DNA of 49,593 nucleotides, from the NCBI GenBank assembly GCA_028291265.1, contig JAQGIK010000044.1, positions 1 through 49,593 of the forward strand. Reading direction: 5' to 3'. Under the pieces are notes generated by a model, which saw nothing but the letters and a program-made list of their open reading frames with translations, was not told the DNA's origin and made no database searches. The translations under genes and the position numbers were made by a program. Numbering within the stretch: position 1 is the stretch's first letter; the number at the start of each line of letters is the position of its first letter. This document shows positions 17,052 through 24,917 of this stretch, in pieces. This DNA is from Caulobacter sp. Lineage in GTDB: Bacteria > Pseudomonadota > Alphaproteobacteria > Caulobacterales > Caulobacteraceae.

Positions 17052-17150
17052 ATGCGCCTGGCCTTCATCACCGCCGCCGCCCTGCTGGTCTCCGGACCGG
17101 CCTTCGCCCAGGCCGAAAAGCCCGTGGCCGACAAGAAAAAGAAGGACTAG
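17052..17150 (+). CDS. short exported peptide, 32 aa, lysine-rich C-terminus
   Basis: A 32-residue frame starts with ATG at 17052 behind a GGGGAG ribosome-binding site. It has a clear signal peptide (MRLAFITAAALLVSGPAFAQA), leaving a mature peptide of about 12 residues ending in DKKKKD. It begins 47 bases after nnrU. Its stop overlaps the convergent end of the glutathione peroxidase gene by 4 bases. The function is unknown; alternatively it is the truncated start of a longer secreted protein. Confidence 0.55.
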   Translation: MRLAFITAAALLVSGPAFAQAEKPVADKKKKD

Positions 17151-17623
17151 AGCGCCTCTTCCACCGCGGCCTTGATCTCCGGATCGAGCGGGTCGGTGCG
17201 CGGCCCGAAGACGTTGACCAGCTTGCCGTCCTTGCCGACCAGCAGCTTGTGGAAGTTCCACACCGGCTCGGCCGGCTCGCCGACCTGCTCGACCGCCCAT
17301 TTGTAGAACGGGTGCGCACCATCGCCCTTGACGTCGACCTTGCCCGTCATCGGGAAGTCGATGCCGAAGTTGGTGCGGCAGAACTCGCTGATCTCGGCCT
17401 CGCTGCCCGGTTCCTGGCCCATGAACTGGTTGCAGGGCACGCCCAGCACCACCAGCCCCTGGTCGCGGTACTCGGCGTACAGTTTCTCCAGCCCGTCGTA
17501 CTGCGGCGTCAGCCCGCACTTGCTGGCCACGTTCACCACCAGCACCGGGTGATCCTTGAACGTGGTCATCGGCAGCGGCTGGCCGTCGATGGCGGTGAAC
17601 TCGAAGTCCCAGGCGTTGGTCAT
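17147..17623 (-). CDS. glutathione peroxidase family protein
   Basis: 158 residues from the ATG at 17623, which has GGGAG upstream; a longer frame to 17674 has no such support. The catalytic cysteine is Cys36 in NVASKCGLTPQY, in place of selenocysteine. The second conserved motif is CNQFMGQEPG and the third is VWNFHK, giving the Cys-Gln-Trp catalytic set. It reduces hydrogen peroxide or lipid hydroperoxides, in Cys-type enzymes often with thioredoxin as donor. No secretion signal, so cytoplasmic. Confidence 0.92.
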   Translation of the reverse strand: MTNAWDFEFTAIDGQPLPMTTFKDHPVLVVNVASKCGLTPQYDGLEKLYAEYRDQGLVVLGVPCNQFMGQEPGSEAEISEFCRTNFGIDFPMTGKVDVKGDGAHPFYKWAVEQVGEPAEPVWNFHKLLVGKDGKLVNVFGPRTDPLDPEIKAAVEEAL

Positions 17624-17687
17624 GGCGCGCTCCCTAAGTTGAACGAACCATGGCGCCGTTTGCGGCCGTGGCAACTATGACGTGGCG

Positions 17688-18587
17688 TCAGAAGCCGGCG
17701 GCCTGTTCGACCGCCAACCCCAGGTCCAGCGCGCGCGCCGCCTCCTCGCCGGTCACTACCGGCCGCGGCGACCGGCCCAGCACCGCGTTGACGAACCCCT
17801 GCACGCTGGTCCCCAGCGGGTCCCGCCCGGCCGGGGTTTCGGTGAAGTTCTGGTTCAGCTCGAACGGCGTCGAGTTCCTGAACTCCCGCGTCACGAAGTC
17901 GATCTCCAGCACGCCCGACGGATAGACGATCCGCATCGTCCGCTCCCGCGCCGCCGCGTTGCGGGCGGCGGTGAATACGGCCGTGAAGCCGTCCTCGAAG
18001 CTGGCCTCGCCGGTGATCTCGTCGACGTCGCCCTCGGCCTCGACAGTGAAGGGCTCGGCGTCGGTCAGGGCCAGCGCCAGGTCGATGTCGTGGATCATCA
18101 GGTCCAGCACCACCGACACATCCTTGCTGCGGATCGAGGGGGTGCCCTTGCGCACCGCCTCCAGCCGCAGGGGCCTTTCGGGGATGTCGAGCAGGCCCAT
18201 GGCCTGGCTGACCACCCGCTCCTGGTGGCCGCAGGCCAGCACCAGCCCGGCCTTGGCCGCCGCCTGGATCAGCCGGTCGGCATCCTCCAGCGTCGTGGCC
18301 AGCGGCTTTTCGATATAGACCGACTTGCCGGCCCCCAGGCACTGCAGCGCCAGCGGGGCATGGGTCGTCGCCGGCGTCGCCACGGTGATGATGTCGGCCA
18401 CCTTCAACAGGTCGTCGAGATCGCCATAGGCTTCGGCCCCATACTGGTTGGCCATATCGAAGCAGCGTTCGGGATGCAGGTCGTAGATGCCGACCAGCTC
18501 GATCCCTTCCATCTCGGCATATTTGCGCGCGTGATAGCCGCCAAAGACGCCCGAACCGACAACACCGGCTTTGAGAAGTTTCGTCAT
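17688..18587 (-). CDS. Gfo/Idh/MocA family oxidoreductase
   Basis: 299 residues. The Rossmann fold starts with AGVVGSGVFGGYHARKY, and the family motif EKPLATTLEDA follows at ~115. LDLMIHDIDLALAL carries the HDID motif of the substrate domain. The enzyme is an NAD(P)-dependent dehydrogenase or dehydratase of sugars or related polyols; the substrate cannot be read from sequence. It starts 95 bases from a divergent MDR gene. Confidence 0.88.
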   Translation of the reverse strand: MTKLLKAGVVGSGVFGGYHARKYAEMEGIELVGIYDLHPERCFDMANQYGAEAYGDLDDLLKVADIITVATPATTHAPLALQCLGAGKSVYIEKPLATTLEDADRLIQAAAKAGLVLACGHQERVVSQAMGLLDIPERPLRLEAVRKGTPSIRSKDVSVVLDLMIHDIDLALALTDAEPFTVEAEGDVDEITGEASFEDGFTAVFTAARNAAARERTMRIVYPSGVLEIDFVTREFRNSTPFELNQNFTETPAGRDPLGTSVQGFVNAVLGRSPRPVVTGEEAARALDLGLAVEQAAGF

Positions 18588-18605
18588 GGCCGCGGGTTTA
18601 GCGCA

Positions 18606-18624
18606 GTTCGCAGGTTTCGCGAAC
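18606..18624. promoter_or_regulatory. palindrome in divergent promoter region
   Basis: GTTCGC/GCGAAC form a 6-bp inverted repeat (18606-18624), and TTCGCGAA inside it (18616-18623) is a perfect 8-bp palindrome. It lies in the 95-base gap between the divergent Gfo/Idh and MDR oxidoreductase genes, where a shared regulator could bind. No regulator gene adjoins. Confidence 0.3.
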
Positions 18625-18682
18625 GTCTTGAAGCGCCTAAACGTCTGTTTGAAAACAAGCGCAAAGATCGCAAGGAAACGCC

Positions 18683-19687
18683 ATGACCACGTCCCGCGAA
18701 GTCCGCCTCAAGTCGCGTCCGGAAGGCTTGCCCACCGCCGCCAATTTCGAGGTCGCCTCGGTCGAACTGCCCGCGCCCGGCCCGGGCCAGGTGCAGGTGC
18801 GCAACCACTTCATGTCGGTCGACCCCTACATGCGCGGCCGCATGTACGACCGCCCCTCCTACGTTCCGCCCTTCCAGATCGGCGAGGCCCTGCAGGGCGG
18901 CGCGGTCGGCGAAGTGGTCGCCAGCAACGACCCGGCCTTCAAGGTCGGCGACGCGGTGCAGTCGATGTGGGGCTGGCGCGAGGCCTACAACGCCGACGCC
19001 AAGACGGTCCAGAAGCTCGACACCTCCAGCGGCCTGCCGCTGCAGGCCTTCCTCGGCGTCGCCGGCATGCCCGGCATGACCGCCTACGCCGGCCTGCTGC
19101 GGGTCGGCGGCCTCAAGGAAGGCGACGTGGTCTTCGTCTCGGCCGCGGCCGGCGCGGTCGGCTCGGTCGTCTGCCAGATCGCCAAGATCAAGGGCCACAC
19201 CGTCATCGGCTCGGCCGGCGGGCCGGAAAAGGCCGCCTTCCTCAAGTCGATCGGCGTCGACCACGTCATCGACTACAAGGCCGTGCCCGACCTCAAGGCC
19301 GCCCTGCGCGAGGCCTCGCCCAAGGGCATCGACGTCTATTTCGAGAATGTCGGCGGCGAGCACCTGGAGGCGGCCATCGACTCGGCCCGCCCGTTCGCCC
19401 GCTTCGCCCTCTGCGGCATGATCAGCCAGTACAACGAGACCGGCGAGCCCAAGGGCCCGTCCAACATCATCCAGGCGGTCGGCAAGAGCCTGAAGCTGGA
19501 AGGCTTCATCGTCTCCAACCACTACGACATGCTGCCCGACTTCCTGCGCGACATGTCGGCCTGGATCGGCTCGGGCCAGCTCAAGTGGAAGGACACCGTC
19601 GACGAGGGCATCGACAACGCCGCCGGCGCCTTCATCAAGCTCTTCAAGGGCGAGAACATGGGCAAGATGCTGGTCAAGCTCAGCTGA
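18683..19687 (+). CDS. zinc-independent MDR NADP-dependent oxidoreductase
   Basis: 334 residues. MSVDPYMRGRMYD near the N-terminus and FVSAAAGAVGSVVCQIAK (cofactor-binding AxxGxxG) are hallmarks of the leukotriene B4 dehydrogenase/CurA/YncB branch of medium-chain reductases. No zinc-binding cysteines are present. It likely reduces alpha,beta-unsaturated ketones or aldehydes with NADPH, a detoxification role. The ATG has AAGGAA 6 bases upstream. A strong hairpin follows the stop. Confidence 0.92.
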   Translation: MTTSREVRLKSRPEGLPTAANFEVASVELPAPGPGQVQVRNHFMSVDPYMRGRMYDRPSYVPPFQIGEALQGGAVGEVVASNDPAFKVGDAVQSMWGWREAYNADAKTVQKLDTSSGLPLQAFLGVAGMPGMTAYAGLLRVGGLKEGDVVFVSAAAGAVGSVVCQIAKIKGHTVIGSAGGPEKAAFLKSIGVDHVIDYKAVPDLKAALREASPKGIDVYFENVGGEHLEAAIDSARPFARFALCGMISQYNETGEPKGPSNIIQAVGKSLKLEGFIVSNHYDMLPDFLRDMSAWIGSGQLKWKDTVDEGIDNAAGAFIKLFKGENMGKMLVKLS

Positions 19688-19698
19688 CCAGCGAAGGC

Positions 19699-19719
19699 GG
19701 CCCGGGGCGAACCCGGGCC
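19699..19719. terminator. bidirectional hairpin between convergent genes
   Basis: GGCCCGGG-GCGAA-CCCGGGCC is a perfect 8-bp stem with a 5-base loop. It lies between the MDR gene end and the converging exported-protein gene, so it can terminate both. No long T-run follows on the plus strand. Confidence 0.5.
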
Positions 19720-19729
19720 GTCGTCGATG

Positions 19730-20110
19730 CTATTCCATTTCCATGATGCAGCTGGCCACGTCGCCGGCCACGGCCGTCAGGCCTTCGGTGCTGCTCTTTT
19801 CGACCGCGGTGCTGTAGCCCTCGGTCGTGACCTTCATCTGCTCGAGCGCGGCCGTCTGATAGGCGTTGTCCTTGGTCTGCAGGAAGGTCAGCCAGGTCAT
19901 GGCCATGTCGGTCATCGGCCGGGCGTCGCCTTCCTTGGCGTCGTCCTCCGTGAACTTGGCGAACAGCACGGTGGCGGCCGTGCACTTGCCGGCCAGGGCG
20001 GCCGAGGTGCTGGCCTTGACGTGCAGGGTGGCCTCGGCGGCGGAAGCGGCCCCGGTCAGGGCGACGGCGAGCACGGCGCCGGCGGCGAGGCGGATGAGGG
20101 CGGTATTCAT
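19730..20110 (-). CDS. small exported protein, 126 aa
   Basis: From the ATG at 20110 it has a signal peptide ending TGAASAAEA, so the product is periplasmic. The mature part is helical and has two cysteines (GKCTAAT and ASCIMEME at the C-terminus) that may form a disulfide. An in-frame ATG 45 bases upstream would put a hydrophilic stretch before the signal and is less likely. I do not recognise the family. It converges on the MDR gene and is followed upstream by another exported protein on the same strand. Confidence 0.65.
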   Translation of the reverse strand: MNTALIRLAAGAVLAVALTGAASAAEATLHVKASTSAALAGKCTAATVLFAKFTEDDAKEGDARPMTDMAMTWLTFLQTKDNAYQTAALEQMKVTTEGYSTAVEKSSTEGLTAVAGDVASCIMEME

Positions 20111-20184
20111 TTGAGACGTCCTGTTGTTGTCCAGGAAGTCGTAACAGGCGGCCAAAGACCCGCGCGCCCTCAGAAAAGGTGGGG

Positions 20185-20511
20185 TCAGTCCCGGGGTTTG
20201 AGCTCAGTCAGCGCCCACTTGTCGCCCTGCTTGCGGAAGCTCAGCGCCACCCGGGCGCCGGGCTGGCCGGGGGCCGTGGCCATGACGTCGGCATAGGCGC
20301 GGAAGGTCGTCCGCCCGGCCGCCAGGCCCGCCTCCGGCACGGCCTCATGGTCGATGGTGGCGCTCTCCAGGGTGACCGAGGAGATCGAGCCGCTGGTGGT
20401 GAACACCGGCCCGCTCAGCGGCGGCAGGGTCTCGACCCTGTTGATCTTGTCCGGCCCCGGCCCACAGGCGGCGGCCAGCAGGCAAAGCGACGCGATGGCT
20501 GCGAGCCTCAT
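20185..20511 (-). CDS. small lipoprotein, 108 aa
   Basis: From the ATG at 20511, with AAGGA upstream, the N-terminus MRLAAIASLCLLAAACGPG has a lipobox (LAAAC) with lipidated Cys16. The remaining ~90 residues look beta-rich (VTLESATIDHEAV, FRAYADVMA, VALSFRKQGDKWALTEL). The ending resembles small domains that read as 'activity plus scaling' folds, but no family is recognised. A longer frame to 20697 overlaps the divergent gene and is rejected. Confidence 0.65.
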   Translation of the reverse strand: MRLAAIASLCLLAAACGPGPDKINRVETLPPLSGPVFTTSGSISSVTLESATIDHEAVPEAGLAAGRTTFRAYADVMATAPGQPGARVALSFRKQGDKWALTELKPRD

Positions 20512-20642
20512 CGGGGATCCTTCCTTGTACGGAGGGGGCCGTACCACGCTCATATGACAGTTCAACCAATTGCCTTCCCGCGCGGCGTCCCATGGCCTAC
20601 AAGCCCCGCCTGAATTGGGTTTTTGCAAGCTGGAGAGTGATC

Positions 20643-21548
20643 GTGGCGCGGCTGTTCGACGCCTTTGTAATGGTCGACTGGAGCGCGTCTTCGACACCGA
20701 AGACGGGCCGCGATTCCATCTGGATCGGGGTCAACAAGCGTGACGCCCGCTTCCGCCCCACCTTCGAGGCCCACAACCCGGCCACCCGCGCCGCCGCCAT
20801 GGCCACCCTGCGCGAAGTGATCGGCGACCTGCGCCGGCGCGGCGAGCGGGTGCTGGTCGGCTTCGACTTCCCGCTCGGCTATCCGCGCGGCACGGCCGCC
20901 AAGCTGGGCCTGAAGTCCGCCGACTGGTCGGGCATGTGGAAGTTCCTGGCCGACAACGTCGTCGACAAGCCCACCAACCTGAACAATCGCTTCGCCGTGG
21001 CCAACAAGGCCAACCGGCTGATGACCGATTCGGCCAAGCCCTTCTGGGGCTGCCCGGCCAAGGACGCCCAGACCTGGCTCGGCGCCACCAAGCCCGAGCA
21101 CACCGCCGACCTGCCGCCGGTGCTGCGCGCCGCCGAGATCGCCACCCAGGGCAAGGGCAAGGCCGGGGCCAAGAGCGTCTGGCAGATCTTCGGCAACGGC
21201 ACGGTCGGCAGCCAGGCCATCGTCGGCATCCCGGCGTTGCGGGCTCTCAAGCTGGAACTGGGCGACAAGGCGAAAGCCTGGCCGTTCGAGACCGGCTGGA
21301 AGACGCTGAAGGACGCCGACGTCGCCGACATCGAGGTGCTGTTCGCCGAAGTCTATCCGGCTCTCGGCGATGTGCGCCCGGAAGCCGGCGAGATCCTCGA
21401 CCGGGCCCAGGTCCGCGCCCTCTGCGAACACTTCCTGCGCCTCGACGAGGCCGGCAAGCTGGGCGAGGCCTTCGCGGCTCCCAAGGGCGCCGATGAGGCC
21501 GAGATCGCGGTGATCGAAACCGAAGAGGGTTGGATTCTCGGAGCCTGA
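20643..21548 (+). CDS. conserved hypothetical protein, RNase H-like N-terminus
   Basis: 301 residues from the GTG at 20643 (MARLFDAFVMVDWSASS), preceded by GGAGAG at short spacing. An ATG at 20592 is in frame but has no site. The start FVMVDWSASSTPKTGRDSIW and VLVGFDFPLGYPRG resemble the actin/RNase H-like folds of DUF429-type proteins, where aspartates sit at strand ends. Homologues in alphaproteobacteria have carried cobalamin or molybdopterin labels that I cannot support here. There is no signal peptide. A strong hairpin directly follows the stop. Confidence 0.7.
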   Translation: MARLFDAFVMVDWSASSTPKTGRDSIWIGVNKRDARFRPTFEAHNPATRAAAMATLREVIGDLRRRGERVLVGFDFPLGYPRGTAAKLGLKSADWSGMWKFLADNVVDKPTNLNNRFAVANKANRLMTDSAKPFWGCPAKDAQTWLGATKPEHTADLPPVLRAAEIATQGKGKAGAKSVWQIFGNGTVGSQAIVGIPALRALKLELGDKAKAWPFETGWKTLKDADVADIEVLFAEVYPALGDVRPEAGEILDRAQVRALCEHFLRLDEAGKLGEAFAAPKGADEAEIAVIETEEGWILGA

Positions 21549-21576
21549 CGGCTCTTGGCTTGCAAAGCCGGAGCCG
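21549..21576 (+). terminator. two-tier hairpin after 20643 gene
   Basis: An outer CGGCTC/GAGCCG pair (6 bp) and an inner GGCTT/AAGCC pair (5 bp, 3-base loop) form one nearly continuous stem starting at the base after the stop codon. No strong T-tract follows. The remaining ~160 bases to the next gene hold nothing recognisable. Confidence 0.5.
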
Positions 21577-21737
21577 CTCCCTAGAGTCCGCTCAGGGACC
21601 CGCCCTCTCAGATAGAAGGTGGCCGCCGCCGGGCGGCCGGTGTTGGTCCGATGCGCTCATCGCCCGTCCGCAAGGAGTTCGGAGACTGGCGATGTTGGCG
21701 GCATCGGGCAACGCGGCGGGCGGCCCGTCGCCTTGCG

Positions 21738-22766
21738 CTAGGGCGGACAGGGGGCGTTGGGCGGTACGAAATAGTACTGCACGGTCACGTCGTAGCTGTT
21801 GGCGTTCGCGTACCGCACGGCGTCCTTCGGACGGCTGGTGTCCGAGGCGAACCAGCCCTCGTTCAAATTCCAGCCAATCGAATGAAACTCGTAGGCGACG
21901 CCCGGGCTCAGCCTCGAACAAATCTGGGCGTCGGGCCGCATTCCGACCGCCGTCGAATGATCGTTGGCAGGCGCGACAACGGCGCCCGCCGGTGTCGCGA
22001 CTTCGTTCGCCGGCGCCGGTCGAACGAATGCTGTCGCCTGAATGTAGCCCACGCCGCCCTGTTTCCGCGCCACTTCATACCAACCGGCAGCGAGTTCCCC
22101 GGCCAACTCCACCTTGGCTCCAGTCGGCAGATCATCAATCTGCGCCGCGTCGACACGGGGCGCGGCATAGAGGGCGGTTGGCGCCAGAACGCTCCGGCTT
22201 TCGGTCGTTTCGCGGATTATCGGGGGTGGGGTATCGGGTGAGAGGTTATTGCCCCAGGCGTAGGCTTCCCCGCCCTGGCCCCATTTGATCTTCAGCCATG
22301 GGGTCTGGCCATCCTCACCGACCACCCATGTGCCGACGACCGCGTCGCCCCGGCGGATGTCGCCCAGAATGACCGATGAAATCGCGGTCGGCTTGTCTCT
22401 GACGCGAGTCAGCCGGGTCGCATACTGCTGGACCGGCTCCACCTTCGGCTCACGCGGACGATTCAGCAGCACGACAACAGTGATCGTGAGGACGAGCAGC
22501 GTCGCCATCACCATCCCCACCACCGCCATTGGCGATTTGAGTACGGCAGGTATCGGCAATGTCTGAAAACTGGATCTCAACGACGCCATGAAATCAGGCT
22601 TGGGCCCGGAACGCCCTGCGGACTCTGGCTGAGGCGTGATTGCCGGCGGCGGCCCCGGCGCGGCCTGAGCGGCGCCGCAATCACGACAAAACTTCGCACC
22701 GACGCGCAACGGCGCGCCGCACGTTGAGCATTTGTCGCCGCCAATGGGCGTGTCCGCCGCGCTCAT
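21738..22766 (-). CDS. zinc-ribbon membrane protein with SH3-like domains
   Basis: 342 residues. An N-terminal zinc ribbon (C13, C16, C27, C30 in KCSTCG and KFCRDCG) is followed by a proline-rich linker, one membrane segment (~82-103), and an extracytoplasmic region with two SH3b-like modules (~112-170, ~195-245) and a C-terminal ~70-residue domain (CSRLSPGVAYEFHSIGWN). The ribbon should face the cytoplasm. The ATG has GGGAGG 8 bases upstream, and the gene is 31 bases downstream of the other zinc-ribbon gene. SH3b domains often bind peptidoglycan; the overall function is unknown. Confidence 0.75.
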   Translation of the reverse strand: MSAADTPIGGDKCSTCGAPLRVGAKFCRDCGAAQAAPGPPPAITPQPESAGRSGPKPDFMASLRSSFQTLPIPAVLKSPMAVVGMVMATLLVLTITVVVLLNRPREPKVEPVQQYATRLTRVRDKPTAISSVILGDIRRGDAVVGTWVVGEDGQTPWLKIKWGQGGEAYAWGNNLSPDTPPPIIRETTESRSVLAPTALYAAPRVDAAQIDDLPTGAKVELAGELAAGWYEVARKQGGVGYIQATAFVRPAPANEVATPAGAVVAPANDHSTAVGMRPDAQICSRLSPGVAYEFHSIGWNLNEGWFASDTSRPKDAVRYANANSYDVTVQYYFVPPNAPCPP

Positions 22767-22797
22767 GTGACCGCCTCCCTATTCGGTATGTCGCGAA

Positions 22798-23454
22798 CTA
22801 GGTGACCGGTTCGGCTGGCGTCGCGACCGCTGCTGACGCCCCGCAGGCGTCACAGAATTTGGCTCTGGGTTCCAGTTCCGCGCCGCATTCGGCGCACCCG
22901 GGTCCCACCGAATTGTCAGCGCCAACGTCCTGTCCGACCAAGACCGGATCAAGCTCAACGGCTGCAACCTGCGGACCTGCCGACAAGACGGCCTCGGCCG
23001 GAGCGGCGCCTGCCCTGATGAGCTTGTTGCGTGCCAACGCGGCGAAACGGCCCGCCGGGAACCGGATCAAGTACTCTTCCAATTGATCAATGTCGCTCTT
23101 GTCGCCCATCGAATCCCAGAATGCGGTGTCCCGATCATCGGAAGAGTCCGTTGGCGGCCTGTGCATTGTCGCTGTTGGAAGCGGCGCTGGTTCGGGCCCG
23201 GGTTGGGGGTAGCCGGGCGCCATGTTGTGCTGGGTGGTGTTGACGATAACGGTTTGCGCGGCGCCGCGACCGCGGGGGTCGGAAAGCGCCCAGATGAAGG
23301 CCATGAACCATCCAATGACGGACCAGCCCAGCAGGAGGTTGACCGCCGCAATGGCGGGCGCATCCTTGTGGCTTCTCATGAACGCAATGACTGTCGGAAT
23401 GAAATAGCCCGCAATCAGGATAATGACGAATACGCCTGCGCCAGCACCGTCCAT
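22798..23454 (-). CDS. superinfection-immunity-like membrane protein with C-terminal zinc ribbon
   Basis: 218 residues. Residues 8-56 form a membrane hairpin: GYFIPTVIAFMRSHKDAPAI, then NLLLGWSVIGWFMAFIWAL, the pattern of the superinfection immunity protein family (Imm-like, after phage T4 Imm). Residues ~110-146 (AFWDSMGDKSDIDQLEEYLI then RFPAGRFAALARNKL) match the short FWDS...YLxxFPxGxFAxLA motif seen in caspase-like and TPR-type signalling proteins. A zinc ribbon follows (C187, C190, C201, C204). A Pro-rich linker separates these. It is the first gene of a two-gene unit with the zinc-ribbon SH3 protein. A phage-exclusion role is only suggested by the hairpin. Confidence 0.75.
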   Translation of the reverse strand: MDGAGAGVFVIILIAGYFIPTVIAFMRSHKDAPAIAAVNLLLGWSVIGWFMAFIWALSDPRGRGAAQTVIVNTTQHNMAPGYPQPGPEPAPLPTATMHRPPTDSSDDRDTAFWDSMGDKSDIDQLEEYLIRFPAGRFAALARNKLIRAGAAPAEAVLSAGPQVAAVELDPVLVGQDVGADNSVGPGCAECGAELEPRAKFCDACGASAAVATPAEPVT

Positions 23455-23641
23455 GGCAGTTCCCCCCAGATCTGTTGAGCCAGCCGAACGACCCCCGCGC
23501 GACCAGAAAGCGAACTTAACGATGCGGCGGAAGTTTGTGCAACCAAAAGTTAACGCTCGTCTCCGGGGGGTTCCGGGTTCCGCCCCGCCTTGACGAGGGC
23601 GGGGAATAGCTCACCCTTGCCCAGGACCTGGGGAGGGTCTG

Positions 23642-24883
23642 ATGACCGAGACCGACCGCCACACCTCCATCGACGCGGTGCGCGGCTTCGCCGTGCTCGG
23701 CATCCTGTTGATGAACATCGTCGGCATGGGATTGCCGACCTTCGCCTACATCAATCCGACCTACTATGGCGGCCACGAGGGCGCCAACATGTGGGCCTGG
23801 GCGATCAACTACGTCGTCGCCGACGGCAAGATGCGTGGCCTCTTCACCATGCTGTTCGGGGCCAGCATGATCCTCATCGCCGACCGCGCCGAGGGCCAGC
23901 GGCCGGGACCGGCCAGCATCCATTACCGGCGCGTCGCCTGGCTGTTCGTCTTCGGCATGCTGCACGCCTACCTGCTGTTCTTCGGCGACATCCTGGTCTG
24001 CTACGCCCTGGCCGGCGCCGTGGTCTTCCTGTTCCGCAAATGGTCGCCGAAGCTGTTGATCGCCTTGGGCGCGCTGGTGCTGGCCGGGCTGGTGGTCAAG
24101 GGCCTGATCGAGGCCGACCATCTGGAGAAACTGCGCGCCGCCGCCCTGGCCCCGGACGCCAGCGAGGCGACCCGCAAGGCCTGGGCCCAGGACGGCTTCG
24201 TCCTGAACCCGCCGGCCAGCCTGGGCGAGAACGAGATCAAGGGCTATCGCGGCAACTTCATCGAGGCGGTGAAGGCCCGCTCCTTCGCGGCCATGATCCT
24301 GCAGACCGTCATCATGTTCGGCGAGAGCCTGTGGGAGGCCATCGCCCAGATGATGATCGGCATCGGCCTCTATCGCCTGGGGTTCTTCACCCTGGGCTGG
24401 AAGACCCGCAGCTACGCCACGCTGATGGCGATCGGCTGGGGCATCGGCCTGCCGGTCATGGCCTGGCTGGCCTGGCGGTGCGTCCAGTCGGGCTTCGAGC
24501 CCATGGTGATGTCCAGGTCGGCCTACTGGAGCGCCATACCGCGCCCCTTCATCGCCCTGGCCCATGCCAGCGCCATCCTGCTGCTGGTGCGGGCCGGCGC
24601 GGTGCGCTGGCTGATGGACCGGCTGGCCGCCGCCGGCCGCATGGCGCTCAGCAACTACCTGGGCACCTCGATAATCACCGCCTTCGTCTTCTGCGGCTTC
24701 GGCCTGGGTCTCTACGGCCAGCTCGAGCGCTATCAGCTCTATGGCGTCGTCGCCGGCGTCTGGCTGCTGATCCTGCTGTGGAGCAAGCCGTGGATGTCGG
24801 CCTTCCACTACGGGCCGTTCGAATGGGTCTGGCGCTCGCTGGTGCGCTGGAAGCCTCAGCCCTTCGTGAAGCGCGCGGGCTAG
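23642..24883 (+). CDS. DUF418 (YeiB-like) membrane protein
   Basis: 413 residues with about ten hydrophobic segments. The start RHTSIDAVRGFAVLGILLMN and the MLFGASMIL, AALGRMALSNYLGTSII-like and GPFEWVWRSL motifs are typical of YeiB/DUF418 proteins. The function in the family is unclear; the fold resembles acyltransferase-3 membrane enzymes. An upstream GGGAGG site at 23631-23637 supports the start. It precedes the serine hydrolase by 34 bases and may be cotranscribed with it. Confidence 0.88.
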   Translation: MTETDRHTSIDAVRGFAVLGILLMNIVGMGLPTFAYINPTYYGGHEGANMWAWAINYVVADGKMRGLFTMLFGASMILIADRAEGQRPGPASIHYRRVAWLFVFGMLHAYLLFFGDILVCYALAGAVVFLFRKWSPKLLIALGALVLAGLVVKGLIEADHLEKLRAAALAPDASEATRKAWAQDGFVLNPPASLGENEIKGYRGNFIEAVKARSFAAMILQTVIMFGESLWEAIAQMMIGIGLYRLGFFTLGWKTRSYATLMAIGWGIGLPVMAWLAWRCVQSGFEPMVMSRSAYWSAIPRPFIALAHASAILLLVRAGAVRWLMDRLAAAGRMALSNYLGTSIITAFVFCGFGLGLYGQLERYQLYGVVAGVWLLILLWSKPWMSAFHYGPFEWVWRSLVRWKPQPFVKRAG

Positions 24884-24917
24884 CCGAAAGTCCCCATCTC
24901 GGGCTACCAAGCGCCAG

